Shown here in pieces: positions 13,391 to 24,770 of a stretch of DNA of 64,000 bases. The stretch is from Coenobita brevimanus (lineage: Eukaryota; Arthropoda; Malacostraca; Decapoda; Coenobitidae). The notes beneath the pieces are model-generated. The model saw only the letters and a program-made list of their open reading frames with translations, was not told where the DNA came from and did no database searches. Each line of letters begins with the position of its first letter. The first letter of the stretch is position 1. The stretch spans positions 8,718,332 to 8,782,331 of the forward strand of contig CM064681.1 of assembly GCA_032717465.1 (NCBI GenBank). The letters are read 5' to 3'. The translations under genes were made by a program, and so were the position numbers.

Positions 13391-13700
13391 CTTTCCTACG
13401 TGTAAAATTAATCTTAGTAACGCCAGGGAACCGATCGTAAGGTGGACAGGAGAGGAACATCGGGCTTCCTCCCTCGCCTCCGGATAACTCTCTCTCTCTC
13501 CCTCTCTCTCACGTATCCAACAACCATTAAATTCTCATTTCCTTCATTACCCAGCCCTTCCCCGGCCGGCACACTGCACACACCCGCTAAATAACTCATC
13601 CACCTCGCCCATCACAAGACTGTCCACGGAGCGTATTTACCAACTCTCTTACCAATCGCAGGTTCCTATGACTCACTCGGGAAGGATATCGTGTAGAATT

Positions 13701-13925
13701 CTATCTATCTATCTATTGCCAGACGCCTCAATCCCGTAAGTGGCCACAAACAAATCGCCTCCATGTCGCCCTGTCCCCCACCAGTTCATTGCCCTGCTCC
13801 CAGCTCACACCCCCCTCTCTCATATACTTCTCCACTCCATCCCTCCATCTCATCCTCGGCCGACCCCTCCCTCTCCCCCCCCTCCACCTCACTCACATAC
13901 ACTCTCCTCATCAGTCTCTCACTCG
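13701..13925 (-). mobile_element. LINE 3'-end fragment (family A, copy 1)
   Basis: Homologous to the 3' end of the LINE at 32655-34085. On the reverse strand it carries the conserved C-terminal coding stretch and then GTGGCCAC, AAGGCGTCTGGCAATA and a (TAGA)4 tail (13701-13716 on the plus strand as TCTA). The match begins at the Arg/Gly-rich C-terminal segment, so the copy is severely 5'-truncated, as is usual for LINE insertions. Clade not assigned. Confidence 0.8.
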
Positions 13926-14151
13926 TGTAGACACAAATACTACAGCAGTCTAGATTACGAAAGACTTAAACGTAACAGTATTTACTCTCAGATTCGACAC
14001 CTTTTCCTAAGCGATTTATTATGCTTATTACTCCTTGCTGTCTTCATCTGTGTTACAAGAATCCTTCAAACATCACCACACTATGTATAAATAAAGTACA
14101 AAAGGATATTAACCATCCATATCTAAAAATAAATCGCTCAGGAAGAGACTC

Positions 14152-14755
14152 ACCAGAGGCGTGGGTAAAACTACGTCAAGTGAGTAGATGGTCGGCAAGA
14201 AAGTCTGTGAATATGGGTGGAGTGAGGCATGAGAGGTGTGGGTAAGACTGCATCAAGTGAGTGGATGATGGGCAAGAAAGTCTGTAAATACGAGTAGAGT
14301 GGGGTATCAAAAGGGTGGGCAAGACTAAATTAAATAAGTGGATGGTGCGGCAAGAAAGTCTGTAAATATGGGTTGGGTGGTGCATGAGAGGCGTGGTTAA
14401 GACTACATCAAGTGAGTGGATGGTTGGCAAGAGAGTCTGTAAATACGGGTGGAGTGAGTGGATGCTGGGCAAGAAAGTCAATAAATATGGGTGGAATGGG
14501 GGCATCAAAGGGGTGGGTAAGGCTACATCAAGTGAGTGGATGGTCGGGTGGGTAAGACTACATCAAGTGAGTGGATGGCGGAGTGAGTAAGACTACATCA
14601 AGAGAGTGGAAGGAGTAAGCAAAACTACATCAAGTGTGGATGGTGGGGTGGGTAAGACTACATCAAGTGAGTGGATGGTCGGGTGGGTTAGACTACACTA
14701 AGTGAGTGGAAGGGGTGGGTAAAACTACATCAAGTGAGTGGATGGTGGGGTGGGT
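14152..14755 (+). repeat. Nested minisatellite, 77-bp and 35-bp periods
   Basis: The word ACTACATCAAGTGAGTGGATG recurs in variant form. Early copies are about 77 bp apart (14171, 14248, 14325, 14403) and contain GGCAAGAAAGTCTGTAAATA. Later copies (from about 14523) drop that half and repeat every ~35 bp. This suggests a short unit spun off by internal deletion of the long unit. Confidence 0.85.
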
Positions 14756-14986
14756 TTATGAAGCGGGTTTCGGTCTGGCGGCCCCTCCACCTTCCTTCAT
14801 TGCTTCCCCTCAGGCCCCGTCTTAATAATTATAGGGTTCGCGATGGATCTCCCTGCTACGTCCATTAACCCTTTCAGACCCAGGACCTATTTTTTTTTTT
14901 TTATTCTCCTGCCAATTTAATTCAGCTTAGGATATATAGAATTTCTGAATTTGAGGGGTTAGAGAGAGAGAGTTTAATAATCTTTC
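14756..14986. other. Non-coding spacer
   Basis: Nothing recognised. Contains TTAACCCTTTCAGACC (14867), the left-hand phrase often seen with the dispersed CAGACGATTT box. Confidence 0.4.
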
Positions 14987-14987
14987 A

Positions 14988-15056
<69 letters not shown>
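14988..15056. repeat. Compound (TG)n(AG)n microsatellite
   Basis: (TG)9 followed by (AG)26. Confidence 0.95.
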
Positions 15057-15058
<2 letters not shown>

Positions 15059-15101
15059 CATCAAACTGAAGTGCTTAATGAAACGAATACTTTTTTGTCT
15101 G

Positions 15102-15339
15102 CAGTGTTGCCAAGATTATGGAGAAAGATTACATTAACCTCAGCCCAAGTGCCACCCTAACAGATTACCCTTCCTTGACCCTTGATTCTGACCTTTCAAG
15201 ACGTCTGCCTCTCCTTGCAAGACGCTGCCTATGCTTACTTAATGCTTGCACACTCTTGGATATTGATGGATGGGAAAAAGGGCGCCCAGTGTGGCTCTTT
15301 CTGACCTCTTAGCCCGTGGTCCCCGGATTGGCAACACTG
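15102..15339. mobile_element. Possible small hAT-like element (12-bp inverted termini)
   Basis: CAGTGTTGCCAA at 15102 and its exact reverse complement ending at 15339 enclose 238 bp. CAGTG/CAGGG-starting ends are typical of hAT transposons. However, no 8-bp target duplication is visible (TTTGTCTG against ACCTGGTC), and similarity does not extend inward, so the pairing may be chance. The interior has no coding frame. Confidence 0.25.
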
Positions 15340-15414
15340 ACCTGGTCCCTGGGGGTGTTCCTTTGCAAAAATGATGCAATTGTGAGAGCGGTGGTGGGTC
15401 AGTTGTGGGGGGGG

Positions 15415-16330
15415 AGGGGGAGGGAAGGTAGGAAGGAGGGAAGAGGAAAGAAAGAAGGGAAGAAGAAAGGAAGAGGAAAGGAAGAAGGGAAGAAGGAAGG
15501 ATGAGGAAAGGAAGATGGGAAGAAGAAAGGAAGAGAAACGGAAGAAGCGAAGAAAAAAGGAAGAGGAAAGGAAGAAGGGAAGAAGAAAGGAGGGGAAAGG
15601 AAGTAGGAAAGAAGAAAGGTAGAGGAAAGAAAGAAGGGAAGAAGAAAGTAAGAGGAAAGGAAGGAAGGGAGAAGAAAGGAGGAGGAAAGGAAAAGGGAAG
15701 AAGAAAGGAAGAGGAAAGAAAGAAGGGAAGGATGAAGGGAAGGAAGTGAAGGGAAAGAAGAGGAGGGGTGGAAGAAGAGGACGAGGAGGAATGATTGAAG
15801 AAGGCAAGAGGAGGTAAAGAAGGACAGGAGGAGGAGGAGGAGCGAAGGGAAGGAAGGAAAAAAAAGGAAGAAGGGAAGGAAGAGAAGAGAAGGAAAAGGG
15901 AAAGAAATGGAGAGGAGGAGGGAGGAAAGGAAAAATTAAGCAAATGGAGAGATGGAAGAAGGGAAGGAAGAGGAGAGAAGGAAGAGAAGGGAACAAAGAG
16001 GAAAGGAAAAAAGGGAAGAAAAGAAGAAGGGATAAGGGAAGGAAGAGGAGAGAAGGCAGAAGGGAAGGTTGTAGAGAGAAGGAATAGGAGAGAAGTATGA
16101 AGGGGGGTAAGAGGAGAAAAGGAACATGGGAAGAAAGACGATAGACGGAAGAAGAGAAGAAAGACCGGAAGGAAGAGGAGAGAAGGAAGAAGGAAAGGAA
16201 GGCAAGAGATGGAAGAAGGGAAAGCAGAAGGGAAGGGAAAGGAGAGAAGGAAGAAGAAGAAAAGGAAGCAGAAAGGAAAGCAAACAGCAACAGACCTAAT
16301 GATTCTTTTGAGGCTATTATCACAAAGAGG
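15415..16330 (+). repeat. Polypurine (GGAA/GAAGGGAA)n block
   Basis: Over 900 bp in which the plus strand is nearly all A and G, built from GGAAGAAGGGAAGAAGAAA units. Two overlapping minus-strand frames of 372 and 433 codons, in different phases and both Ser/Phe/Leu/Pro-rich, show that openness is compositional. No gene. Confidence 0.92.
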
Positions 16331-16335
16331 AGTAT

Positions 16336-16705
16336 GACTATGGCATCCAGCACTATGAGTCGAAGTAGAGAGTGGCAAGGAAGGAAAGAAAGAAAGAAAG
16401 GGAAGGCAGAAAGGAAGAAAAAGACAGACTAGAATAAATGAAGGAGGGTGGGAAAGGAAAAGGAATGGAAGGAGAGGGGAGAACCAAAATGAGAGAAAAA
16501 GGCAAGGAAATAAGAGATAGAAGACTATGATATCCAGCATTATGAGTCGAAGAAAAGAGTGGCAAGGAAAGAAAGAAAGAAAGAAAGGGAAGGAAGAGTG
16601 GAAGAAAAAGACAGGTTAGAAGAACTGAAGGAAGGAGGGAAAGGAAAAGGAATGGAAGGAGAGGGGAGAAACAGAATTTGAGAAAAAGGCAAGGAATAGA
16701 GTTGG
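16336..16705 (+). repeat. 187-bp tandem duplication within purine block
   Basis: The segment beginning GACTATGGCATCCAGCACTA at 16336 recurs at 16523 in the same order, including an (AAAG)n run, a GGAATGGAAGGAGAGGGGAG word and an AAAAAGGCAAGGAA end. The copies differ by scattered substitutions. Confidence 0.85.
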
Positions 16706-17602
16706 AAAACAGAGTAAGGACGAAACGAGGGAAGGATGACAAAAGAAGTAAGGAAGAAAGGAGGGAGGGGAATGGAAGAGAGGAGGAATATGTAATGAAA
16801 AGAAGGGAAGAGGGACGAAGGGAAGGGAGAAGGGGAAAGTGAGAAGGGAAGAAACAAGGAGAATGAGTGTGAGGAAGTGGGTTGATCAAGACAAACAAGT
16901 GAGAAAGTAACGAAAAGGAAGGCAGGAGGAAATAAATGAAAAGGGGTTAAGCAGCCATACCGGTAGAAAAAAGGGGGGTGGGGAAGGATGGGAAAATAAT
17001 ACAGGAGGGAAACTAGAAAAGGGGAAAAAATTGTACTGGAAGGGAAAAAGACTCAGACAGAAGAAAAAGGAAAGGGAAGAATCACACTCGAATGAAGGAA
17101 AACAGAAGAATCATACAAAAAATGAAAACAATGGAATCATGATGAAAAGAAAGAAAAGACTTTGAAGAAATAATTAGACTTGGAAAAGGGGCTAAGGAGA
17201 ATCGGAAAAGGGAAGGAAGAATCATATTAGAAGGAAAAAGGAAAAGAAAGGCTAGAATCGTGCTAAAAAGAAAATAATCATACTGAAAGGCTAATGAAAA
17301 GGGTGGGCAAAAGCAGTGCATAAAAATCAGGAAAAGGGAAAACAGAAACAGATTAAAAATTAAGAAGAGAAAGAATAACCATACAGGAAAAGCAATGAAA
17401 AGAGAAAGAAAAATCACAATGACAACCAGATAGACGGGAAAAAAAGAATCACACCAGGGAAATGTGGAAATGGGAAGGAAAAGTCATAATTAAAACATGT
17501 AAGGAAAAGGCGAGGAAGAAAACATACAGGAAGAAATAGAGAAAGTGAAAGAAACAATAATACTGAAAGAAGTAAGAAAAAATTAAGGAAATTTTTTTAC
17601 TA
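16706..17602 (+). repeat. Degenerate A/G-rich array with AATCAT words
   Basis: Purine-rich DNA in which GGAAAAGGGAAGGAAGAATCATACTGGA-like phrases recur at irregular intervals, densest at 17010-17580. It continues beyond the TIR element at 17820-17950. Confidence 0.7.
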
Positions 17603-17819
17603 TACTCAGTTTTTTTTTATCGAGGCGAAGATGCACTTGACAGATTGGTGATTATTGGCTGAATGCAACATTACTTCATAATCTAGCATTATTAACTGAC
17701 AACAAATATCTGAGGGGGAAATTTGGGTTAGTAATTATTGTTTGTACCTGTTGCATTCAGCCAGTCATCATCAACCTGTCAAGTGCATCTTCGCCTCAAT
17801 AAAAAAAAAAAACGGAGTA
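17603..17819. mobile_element. MITE with ~70-bp terminal inverted repeats
   Basis: The left end TACTCAGTTTTTTTTATCG (17603 on) and the reverse complement of the right end (TACTCCGTTTT..., ending 17819) match over about 70 bp. The match includes GAGGCGAAGATGCACTTGAC and GGCTGAATGCAACA, with T-tract length differences. TA dinucleotides flank both ends (17601-17602 and 17820-17821), consistent with a Tc1/mariner-type target site. The 217-bp length and non-coding centre fit a non-autonomous element. It interrupts the degenerate purine array that continues on either side. Confidence 0.8.
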
Positions 17820-17821
17820 TA

Positions 17822-18600
17822 GGTGATATTATGAAAAGGCAAGAATCATAAAAACACAAGGGAAAAGGGAAGGAAATCGCACTGGGAGGAAAATGAGGAA
17901 AAAATAACGAAGAGGAAAGAAAGCCCTATTATGAAAAAAAAAAAAAACAGGAAAAATCTTCACTGAAAAAATAGGAAATGGAAAAGAGCAACAACACCCA
18001 TTATTTCGAACTTAAATTTCCAAACAGCTCTTTATCCTTATGGGGGACATGAATCAGAGAGAAAAGGAAGCCCAGATATAAACCCGACATATAGGAATTA
18101 AGTATATTGTGAGATTACAATACTTTCAGCCCGACTTGGACCATCCATAGATTCGATGAGGGTAGCGTATCCTCATATTAAGTACAATTCTAGTGGCTAT
18201 GTGGGTATAGTCCTCCATCTTTCAATTGTATTTTTGCAACAGGCTGATGAGAAAGGATCAGTAAAGATTATATTTAACCATTTATCTTCTAAAATTTCCC
18301 TCTGAAACATGAAACTGTCATTACCCTGAGCCAAAAAATGAGAGATACTGAGAAAAGACTTAAAAATATATATATATTGTAGACGATTTCATTCAGCTAA
18401 AAGATCTTCCGTGCTAAGAATGTTAAGAGAAGATATCTAGGTATATCTGTCTATCTGTCAGTCTACCTACCTACCTACCTATCTATCTATCTATCTAAGT
18501 GGAATGGAATGTAGAGGTAAGCGGGACTAGGAAGCAATTACGAAATGTGGCTGAATCATGATATACAACATACCTGACTGAAGGCACCTACAGCACCTGA
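17822..18600. other. Non-coding sequence
   Basis: The purine-rich array continues to about 17950, then AT-rich sequence. A dispersed CAGACGATTT-type box (GTAGACGATTTCATTCAGCT) lies at 18379-18398, and a (CTAC)n(CTAT)n run at 18471-18496. Confidence 0.5.
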
Positions 18601-18629
18601 GGCCTGATGAAATTGTGTATCAGTCACTT

Positions 18630-19065
18630 CCTTCTTCCCTTTCCCCTTTCATTCCCTTCCTACTCCCTGATTTCGTTCATTTATTCTTTTCCCATACTGC
18701 TCGCTTTCTTCCTTACTCCACCTCCATTCTTCCTTACTTTCTCCTTCCTTTCTTCTCTTCGTTCCCATCTTCCTTCCACTCTCTTCCTTCACACATTTTC
18801 CTTCTCTTCCTTCCCATCTTACTTCCACTCTCTTCCTTTCCTTCTTCCTTCCTATCTTTTCTTCCTTTCCTTCTCATCTTCCTTCCCTTCTTCCTTTCCT
18901 TCTCATCTTCCTTCCCTTCTTCCTTTCATTCTTCCTTCTCATCTCCCTACCCTTCCATTTCTCCCTTCGACCTTTCTCTCCTTTCTTCCCTATTACATAT
19001 TTTCTTCTCGCCTTGTGCCATCCTTCCCCCCCCCCTTGCCTTTTCTTGCCTTTTTCCCATCCATT
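18630..19065 (+). repeat. Polypyrimidine (CTTCC)n block
   Basis: CTTCCTTCC- and CTTCCCATC-rich plus strand. Two overlapping plus-strand frames of about 150 codons in different phases are both open, which is the artefact pattern of a stop-poor strand. Confidence 0.88.
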
Positions 19066-19069
19066 AAAT

Positions 19070-19620
19070 TCTCTCTACCTTAGGAAAAGCGAAAACAAAT
19101 AGGTAGTAAACTGGGATGGAATGCAAGACTGCTGCTAAGGGCTAATAATTCTGACATATAAAGAAAAATACAATATGGTGACAAAAAGAACATAGACTGG
19201 AAAATAAAGTGCAGCAGAATCACAATAAGATTAAGTGAAAGATATCAGAAGTAAAGAAGCGAGAATAAAGAAGGTAAATTGGGAAGAAATGACAGACTAC
19301 AGTTCAGCTTTTATAAGACTGTGTGGCTAATAAGGCCTAGACAACACATACGCGAAAAAATTACGTATATTGAAATGAAATAAAGGACTGCACATGAACG
19401 AAGACGAAACTAAGTGAAGAGAATTAATTGGGAAGATGAATATGGGCGTAAAAAGGTGGATACGGTGACCCAGAGTTAGAAAAATACCTTGTGAAAGACA
19501 TGACAGAAAAATGAGGGCAAAAATTTATGGCCGACTGCAAGAATATTAAAACAGAAAAAAAGTCACGATAAGGCTGCTTGGAAGTCCTTTTATCAGACCA
19601 GTTCGGATAAAATTATGGAT
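19070..19620. other. AT-rich non-coding sequence
   Basis: Nothing recognised. Confidence 0.4.
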
Positions 19621-19624
19621 ATGG

Positions 19625-19725
19625 AGAAAGACAGACAGACATACAGACAGACCAGACAGATTGACAGACCAGACAGATTGACAGACAGATAGATAGACCA
19701 GACAGACATACAGACGGACAAACAG
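19625..19725. repeat. (GACA)n array
   Basis: Imperfect GACA/ACAGACC tetranucleotide array. The related array at 19970-20105 is similar. Confidence 0.88.
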
Positions 19726-19773
19726 CTACCCCTCTCACGGTCCCCGATTCCTGAGCATTACATCCCAGTACAC

Positions 19774-19906
19774 ACCAGACGATTTTATTCAGCTGAGAGT
19801 AAGTCCTAGGAGCCTGGGTGTTAACAATGGTACCAGTAACTTCCTCATGGGTGGAATAACTCTGGAATTCTGCTCCAATTTCAGACGATTTTATCCACCC
19901 GGGAGA
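19774..19906 (+). repeat. Two CAGACGATTTTATTCAGC boxes 106 bp apart
   Basis: The dispersed short box occurs at 19776-19797 and again in variant form at 19882-19900, giving a local direct pair. Confidence 0.6.
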
Positions 19907-19929
19907 GTTAATTATGAAAGACGAAATTA

Positions 19930-20105
19930 CACACACACACACACACACACGAAATCAGAAATGGCGATCAGACAGACAGAAAGACAGAATGGCTGAGTGA
20001 CTGAAACACACATATTCAAAGACAGACAGACAGACCCACATAGATAAATAGACAGCCAGGCAGACAGACAGCCGGCCGAGCAGTCAGATAGCTAGACAGA
20101 CAGCA
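19930..20105. repeat. (AC)n and (GACA)n arrays
   Basis: An (AC)10 run at 19930-19950, then imperfect GACA units to about 20105. Confidence 0.85.
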
Positions 20106-20400
20106 CAGGAAGGAAACGCGCAACTGCAGGTCAACAATTAAAAGATACCGATATGCTTAATGGAATCTGTTGCATATCTAAACACAAATTCTAGTTATTA
20201 CATCTCTAGTATAATTATATAAAATGTGAGCGAGGAGAGAGAATTAGAGAGAGGAAGGAGCAAGCTGAGGAGCATCAGATATATGAAGATAAGTGAAAAA
20301 CGAGCATTGAAATCTGAAACGTAGTGGGGATGATAAGAACACAATAAATAAATGAAGTAAGATGAAGATAAATAATTCACATATGAAGTATTTTAGGGAG
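20106..20400. other. Non-coding spacer
   Basis: Nothing recognised. Confidence 0.35.
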
Positions 20401-20960
20401 TAAGGGGGACTGAGGAATGGAGGAGGAGGAGGAGGAGGAGAGGAGAGAGGAAGAAAGAAGAAGAGGATGGACAGGAGAGAGGAAGAAAGAAGAAGAGGAT
20501 GGACAGGAGAGAGGAAGAAAGAAGAAGAGGATGGACAAGAGAGGAAAGGCAAAAGAGGAGTGAAGGAAGAAGATAGTATAGAGGAAAGGAAGATTGTGGA
20601 GAAGAGACATAGGGCAGATGAAAAGAAGAGGAAGAGGATGAAGGATAGGGAAAGGATGGAGGAGAGGAAAACGACGGGGGAGATGAAGAAGAAAGAAGAG
20701 AGAAGGGATGGAAGAGAGGAAGGATGAAGGAAAGCTAAGAGATGGAGAGAAAAAGGAGAGAAAAGAAGAAGAGAATGGAGAGTAAGAATGGAGGAGAGGA
20801 AGAGGATAGAGAGGAAGGATTGAGATGAGAAAGAGGATGGAGAAAGAGAGGCTTGGAAAGAGGAAGGGGAAGGATGGAGGACAGGAAGGGCATAGAGTGA
20901 ATGGGTAGGATGGAGGAAAAGGAAGGATGGGGGAGGAAATGGGGAGAACCAGGTGAGTTA
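20400..20960 (+). repeat. Purine-rich block with a 32-bp tandem
   Basis: GGAGGA, then three near-perfect copies of a 32-bp unit AGGAGAGAGGAAGAAAGAAG... (starts 20441, 20473, 20505), then degenerate GGAAGGATGGAG-type purine sequence. The minus-strand frame of 227 codons is an artefact. Confidence 0.88.
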
Positions 20961-21039
20961 TCCAGCCAGTGAGGGAGGCAGAGGCGTCAAGGAAACACGC
21001 ACAGGGAAGAAGGAGGCGTAGTAATGAACCTGAGGCAGT

Positions 21040-21290
21040 GACCGGTGAAAGTGACAACAATCAGCAGTGGAAGAGATAATATGCACCAGTGAAAATGATA
21101 ATCGCCAGTGAAAGTGACCATACTGGCAGATGAAAGTGACAATGATCGCAAATGAGAGTAGCAATGACCGCAAATGAAAGTGACAAATATTATCATTGAA
21201 GATTACAGTGATCGCTAGGGAAAGTAATACACAGCATGGGCACAATTATAAGTTACACTGCGAGAGAAGGTGAAAACAAGACCAGTGAAA
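21040..21290 (+). repeat. Degenerate ~22-24-bp minisatellite
   Basis: GAAAGTGACAATGATCGC-like units recur at roughly 22-24-bp spacing with heavy divergence. The word GAAAGTGAC appears repeatedly. Confidence 0.65.
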
Positions 21291-21938
21291 GTGACACCTA
21301 GAAGAAAACAAGAACACTAAACGCTTAACTCATACTCGTTAGCGACTAGATGCAACAGCAAGAAAATAAAGAAGTGTGAATGAAAGACAATGTAAGAAAT
21401 GCTCCGGAATGTCAATAAAGAGGGAAAATAATAAAAATAAACACATTAAGAATAGACTGAGAATGTGGGACAAACATCTTAAAAAACAAAAACAAAAAAG
21501 GCATCAGAACTCCTAAGAAATACTGAAGAATGGTGAGGATTTTTTTAAATAACAGAAAATAAATAAAAATAATTACATAAACAATTACAAACAAACGAAT
21601 CACACCAAGAGAACCAACAATACAAAAATTTTTAATATTATCAGACCTGACATCACCACAAAAAATTACAGCTGAACAAAAGTAATAATGACAATAATGG
21701 TGACGATAATAATAATAATAATACCATTACCCTTTTTATTATTATTAGTATTAGTATTATTAGTATTATAATTACTATTACCATTAATTATAACTATGCT
21801 CGAAGGAATGCCGCTTTTGTATGTATGCACTTTATTTTAATGCCCCGTATTCACCAATGCAAAATATAACTCTTTCAAAAAAATCCTGCTCTCTTTCGGT
21901 GCTGGTAAATACATCCAAACTATATTACGCTGTCTCCT

Positions 21939-21979
<41 letters not shown>

Positions 21980-22255
21980 TACGCGGTGATATAAGTTACG
22001 GAGAGATGTTCCAACTATGCCAGCTTCTATTTTCCACACTGTCTTTTCATTTTACGTGAAATAAATAATGATAAGAGATTAAATTCATTATATATCATTA
22101 TTATTTTCAGTGTCATTACGGCCTCTCTCTCTCTCTCTCTCTCTCAGCTCACACCATTTTATTCAACCCAAGAAATGTTTTTATTATGAGAGTTTTATTG
22201 AATATATATGATTCCCACATTTCGAAGTCGATACTAAACTGAAAAACACCGTCTG
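21291..22255. other. AT-rich sequence with short SSRs
   Basis: Contains AAT/ATT runs (about 21709-21725, 21738-21785, 21944-21977) and (CT)11 at 22122-22145. No gene. Confidence 0.5.
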
Positions 22256-22257
22256 CA

Positions 22258-22391
22258 GATAATAATAATAATGATAATAATAATAATCATAATAATAATA
22301 ATAATAATAACAGAGATAACGACAAAAACAAAAACAGAAACAGCAACATGAACAACAACAACAATAACAATAATAATAATAATAATAATAT
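22258..22391. repeat. (AAT)n and CAA-rich array
   Basis: AAT runs flank a CAACAACAA/AAACAG segment. Confidence 0.85.
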
Positions 22392-22561
22392 CATCGCACT
22401 GATATCCTGAATTTTGTGCCACGTAAGATACTTTCTTTGGATATCCCTTGCAAAAATAAAGAATCACCTTACACTGAAACCATCAATAAATCTTTCAGTC
22501 ATGCCAATTTAACTCTTCCATATTTCCTTTTCCTGTGACATCATGTGGGAAAGCAGAAAAA

Positions 22562-22872
<311 letters not shown>

Positions 22873-23019
22873 GCCCCCTCACCCTTCCTTTGTGAAACGC
22901 CAACACAGCTTACCCTCACCGCAGGAGAGAGAGAAAAAAAAAACATGACCTTAAAAAAAACAAGAAAAACAAGACTAAATTCCCAGAACAAAACCCGCTG
23001 CTCCATTCCGACAAACAAA

Positions 23020-23760
23020 TAGATAGTGTTGCTGCCCGAGATTGAACACAGAAAATTCTCAACAGGTTCACGTCGCCTATGGAACCACCCTCTTTGAGTT
23101 CAATTGCTGGGGATCAAATTTCTACTATCATTTCTCTGAGTCTACTTCACACTTTGGGGTATCAACGCTTTCTTCTCTGCCGCATGATTCCTTTGTTCGT
23201 TCGCGTATAAAGGCTTCAGTGTACTTGCATCCGTCGGCCTTGGTCAGCTTATAGCGGCTCTCCACGCTGCTCCATATCTTGCAGCCTCTCTGTTTGGTCC
23301 TTTCTCCCTGAGGTTACACTTTGACCTCGTCCCAGGTGCTTTAGGGTCTGCCTCTCGCAACTCTACCCTCATCGATAAACATACGAAGCCTCTCTTAGCT
23401 TGGGAATATTAGCCAACGGAGGAAAGTGATACAAAAAGGATTCTATACTAGGCAAAGTTTTGTTCCCAACTGTGGACCTGTTCCTTTCACTGCCACTCAC
23501 ACCAGTTGGTACTGTGTTTAGCTTTGGTGATCTTTATACCGTTGAGTGTGGTAGACATCTCGTTGGTTTTACTGGCCACATGACGGAAAAATCCAGTCCA
23601 CGTCGCTTGTATTATGACACTATCGTCAGTCTTCCAGCTCAGTGTAACTCTGCCCCTTCCCCAGTCACTTACATTAGCTAGTACTCAATGTCGATGACTC
23701 ATGACCTCCTATAGTACAATGACGTCCTTCGCAGTAAGTTGTTAACACCAGACCACTTTC
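23020..23760 (+). other. Complex, possibly formerly coding sequence (unrecognised)
   Basis: About 740 bp with no SSR and balanced base use, standing out from its surroundings. The plus strand has three partly overlapping open segments in different phases (about 23042-23254, 23188-23403 and 23460-23681) with varied amino-acid use. They could be read as one frame broken by indels. The middle segment is Ala/Leu-rich and hydrophobic; the last is rich in Gly, Val and Ser. I do not recognise a family, and the minus strand also has a moderately open stretch. It could be a decayed gene, a transposon relic or chance. Confidence 0.25.
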
Positions 23761-24177
23761 TTAAGCTTAAGGGACACCTCTTATTGAAACGGTCTCTCAT
23801 GAGCTGAACAAAATCACTTTGTGTTAGTCAAATTAAAATATAAAACCAGAAAGAGATCACACTTAGTAACAGTGCTTCTCTTACAATGTATAAAATAAAA
23901 TACAAGTAAGTTTTGTCAGTCGAAACAGAAACGGTATGGCCTGGAGATAAACCTTTTAATCTCTCTTAATCTAAAGCAAGTAATTTAAGCTGAATAGAAG
24001 TACCCCGCATTAAGGGAAAAATATAAATACATATATAAGATAGAATAAAATAAAATAAAAAGCTAATACACCCCTCACAGAAAAACTGTAAAAGGCTTGG
24101 AAACATCCCTTCCCATGACAGGGGTCTCTCTGAACCATAATAAAACAATTCTAAGTTAGGTAAAATAAATTATATAG
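23761..24177. other. Non-coding AT-rich sequence
   Basis: Contains a minus-strand CAGACGATTT-like box at about 23802-23820. Nothing else recognised. Confidence 0.4.
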
Positions 24178-24279
24178 TGCAAGACCTGGGACAAGGTCAT
24201 AATGTGCGACCTAAGGGATACGGGACTAAACACGGAGGCTGCTAGAGATCGAGCAGCATGGAAAGCCGCCATGGGGTGA
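24178..24279 (+). mobile_element. LINE C-terminal coding fragment (family B)
   Basis: A plus-strand frame reads a Thr-Trp-Asp-Lys-Val start, a CDL..TGL stretch and then ARDRAAWKAAMG before a TGA at 24277-24279. The arrangement W..V...DL...GL....A.DR..W...M is the typical extreme C-terminus of the ORF2 protein of RTE/CR1-like LINEs. It differs from the AGDRATWR end of the other family here, so it is a second LINE lineage. Everything upstream is missing. About 100-150 bp of 3' UTR may follow. Confidence 0.6.
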
Positions 24280-24770
24280 CCAAGGCCGAAGCACGCAAGC
24301 ATATTGGAGCCTTAGTAGACGATACGATGCGACAACCTCACTGCTCCTGTGATGTATTCTGATTTTAATGTAGCAACCTAGGGATTTTTTTTACTCAGCA
24401 GATGTCGTCAGGGGGCTATGAATTGCTGTTAATATAAGCGTCTGGAGAAAAAAAAAATAAAAAATATATATGTTGGCGTGTTGAAGGAATTAATTTTGGA
24501 ACAGATGTAGATCATCGCCACCACCACCACCACCTACTGCATGGTTTTTCTTGAGAGATAAAATCGTCTGGTGCAAGCAAGACCAAATCAAGGAAATAGC
24601 CTCGTAGTTTTTAAAGATGAAATAAACTTACACCCAACCCATGAGAACAAGGGAGGTTAGATACAGCTTACAAAGAACACTTAACTATAAAAGGCTTCCC
24701 CTGAGATGGATAAAAATCGTCTAAAGGGTGTAAGAACAAGCAATGGCGTCCTGGTGCTGAAAAAAGGTGA
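24280..24770. other. Non-coding sequence with two dispersed boxes
   Basis: Minus-strand copies of the CAGACGATTT box lie at about 24555-24570 and 24709-24725. A short CCACCACCAC run lies near 24518-24532. Confidence 0.45.

Noticed and set aside
15235..16540. Minus-strand open frames of 372 and 433 codons
   Set aside because: They overlap in different phases, lie on the C/T strand of a polypurine block and consist of Ser/Phe/Leu/Pro runs. Stop codons all need purines, so such strands stay open by composition.
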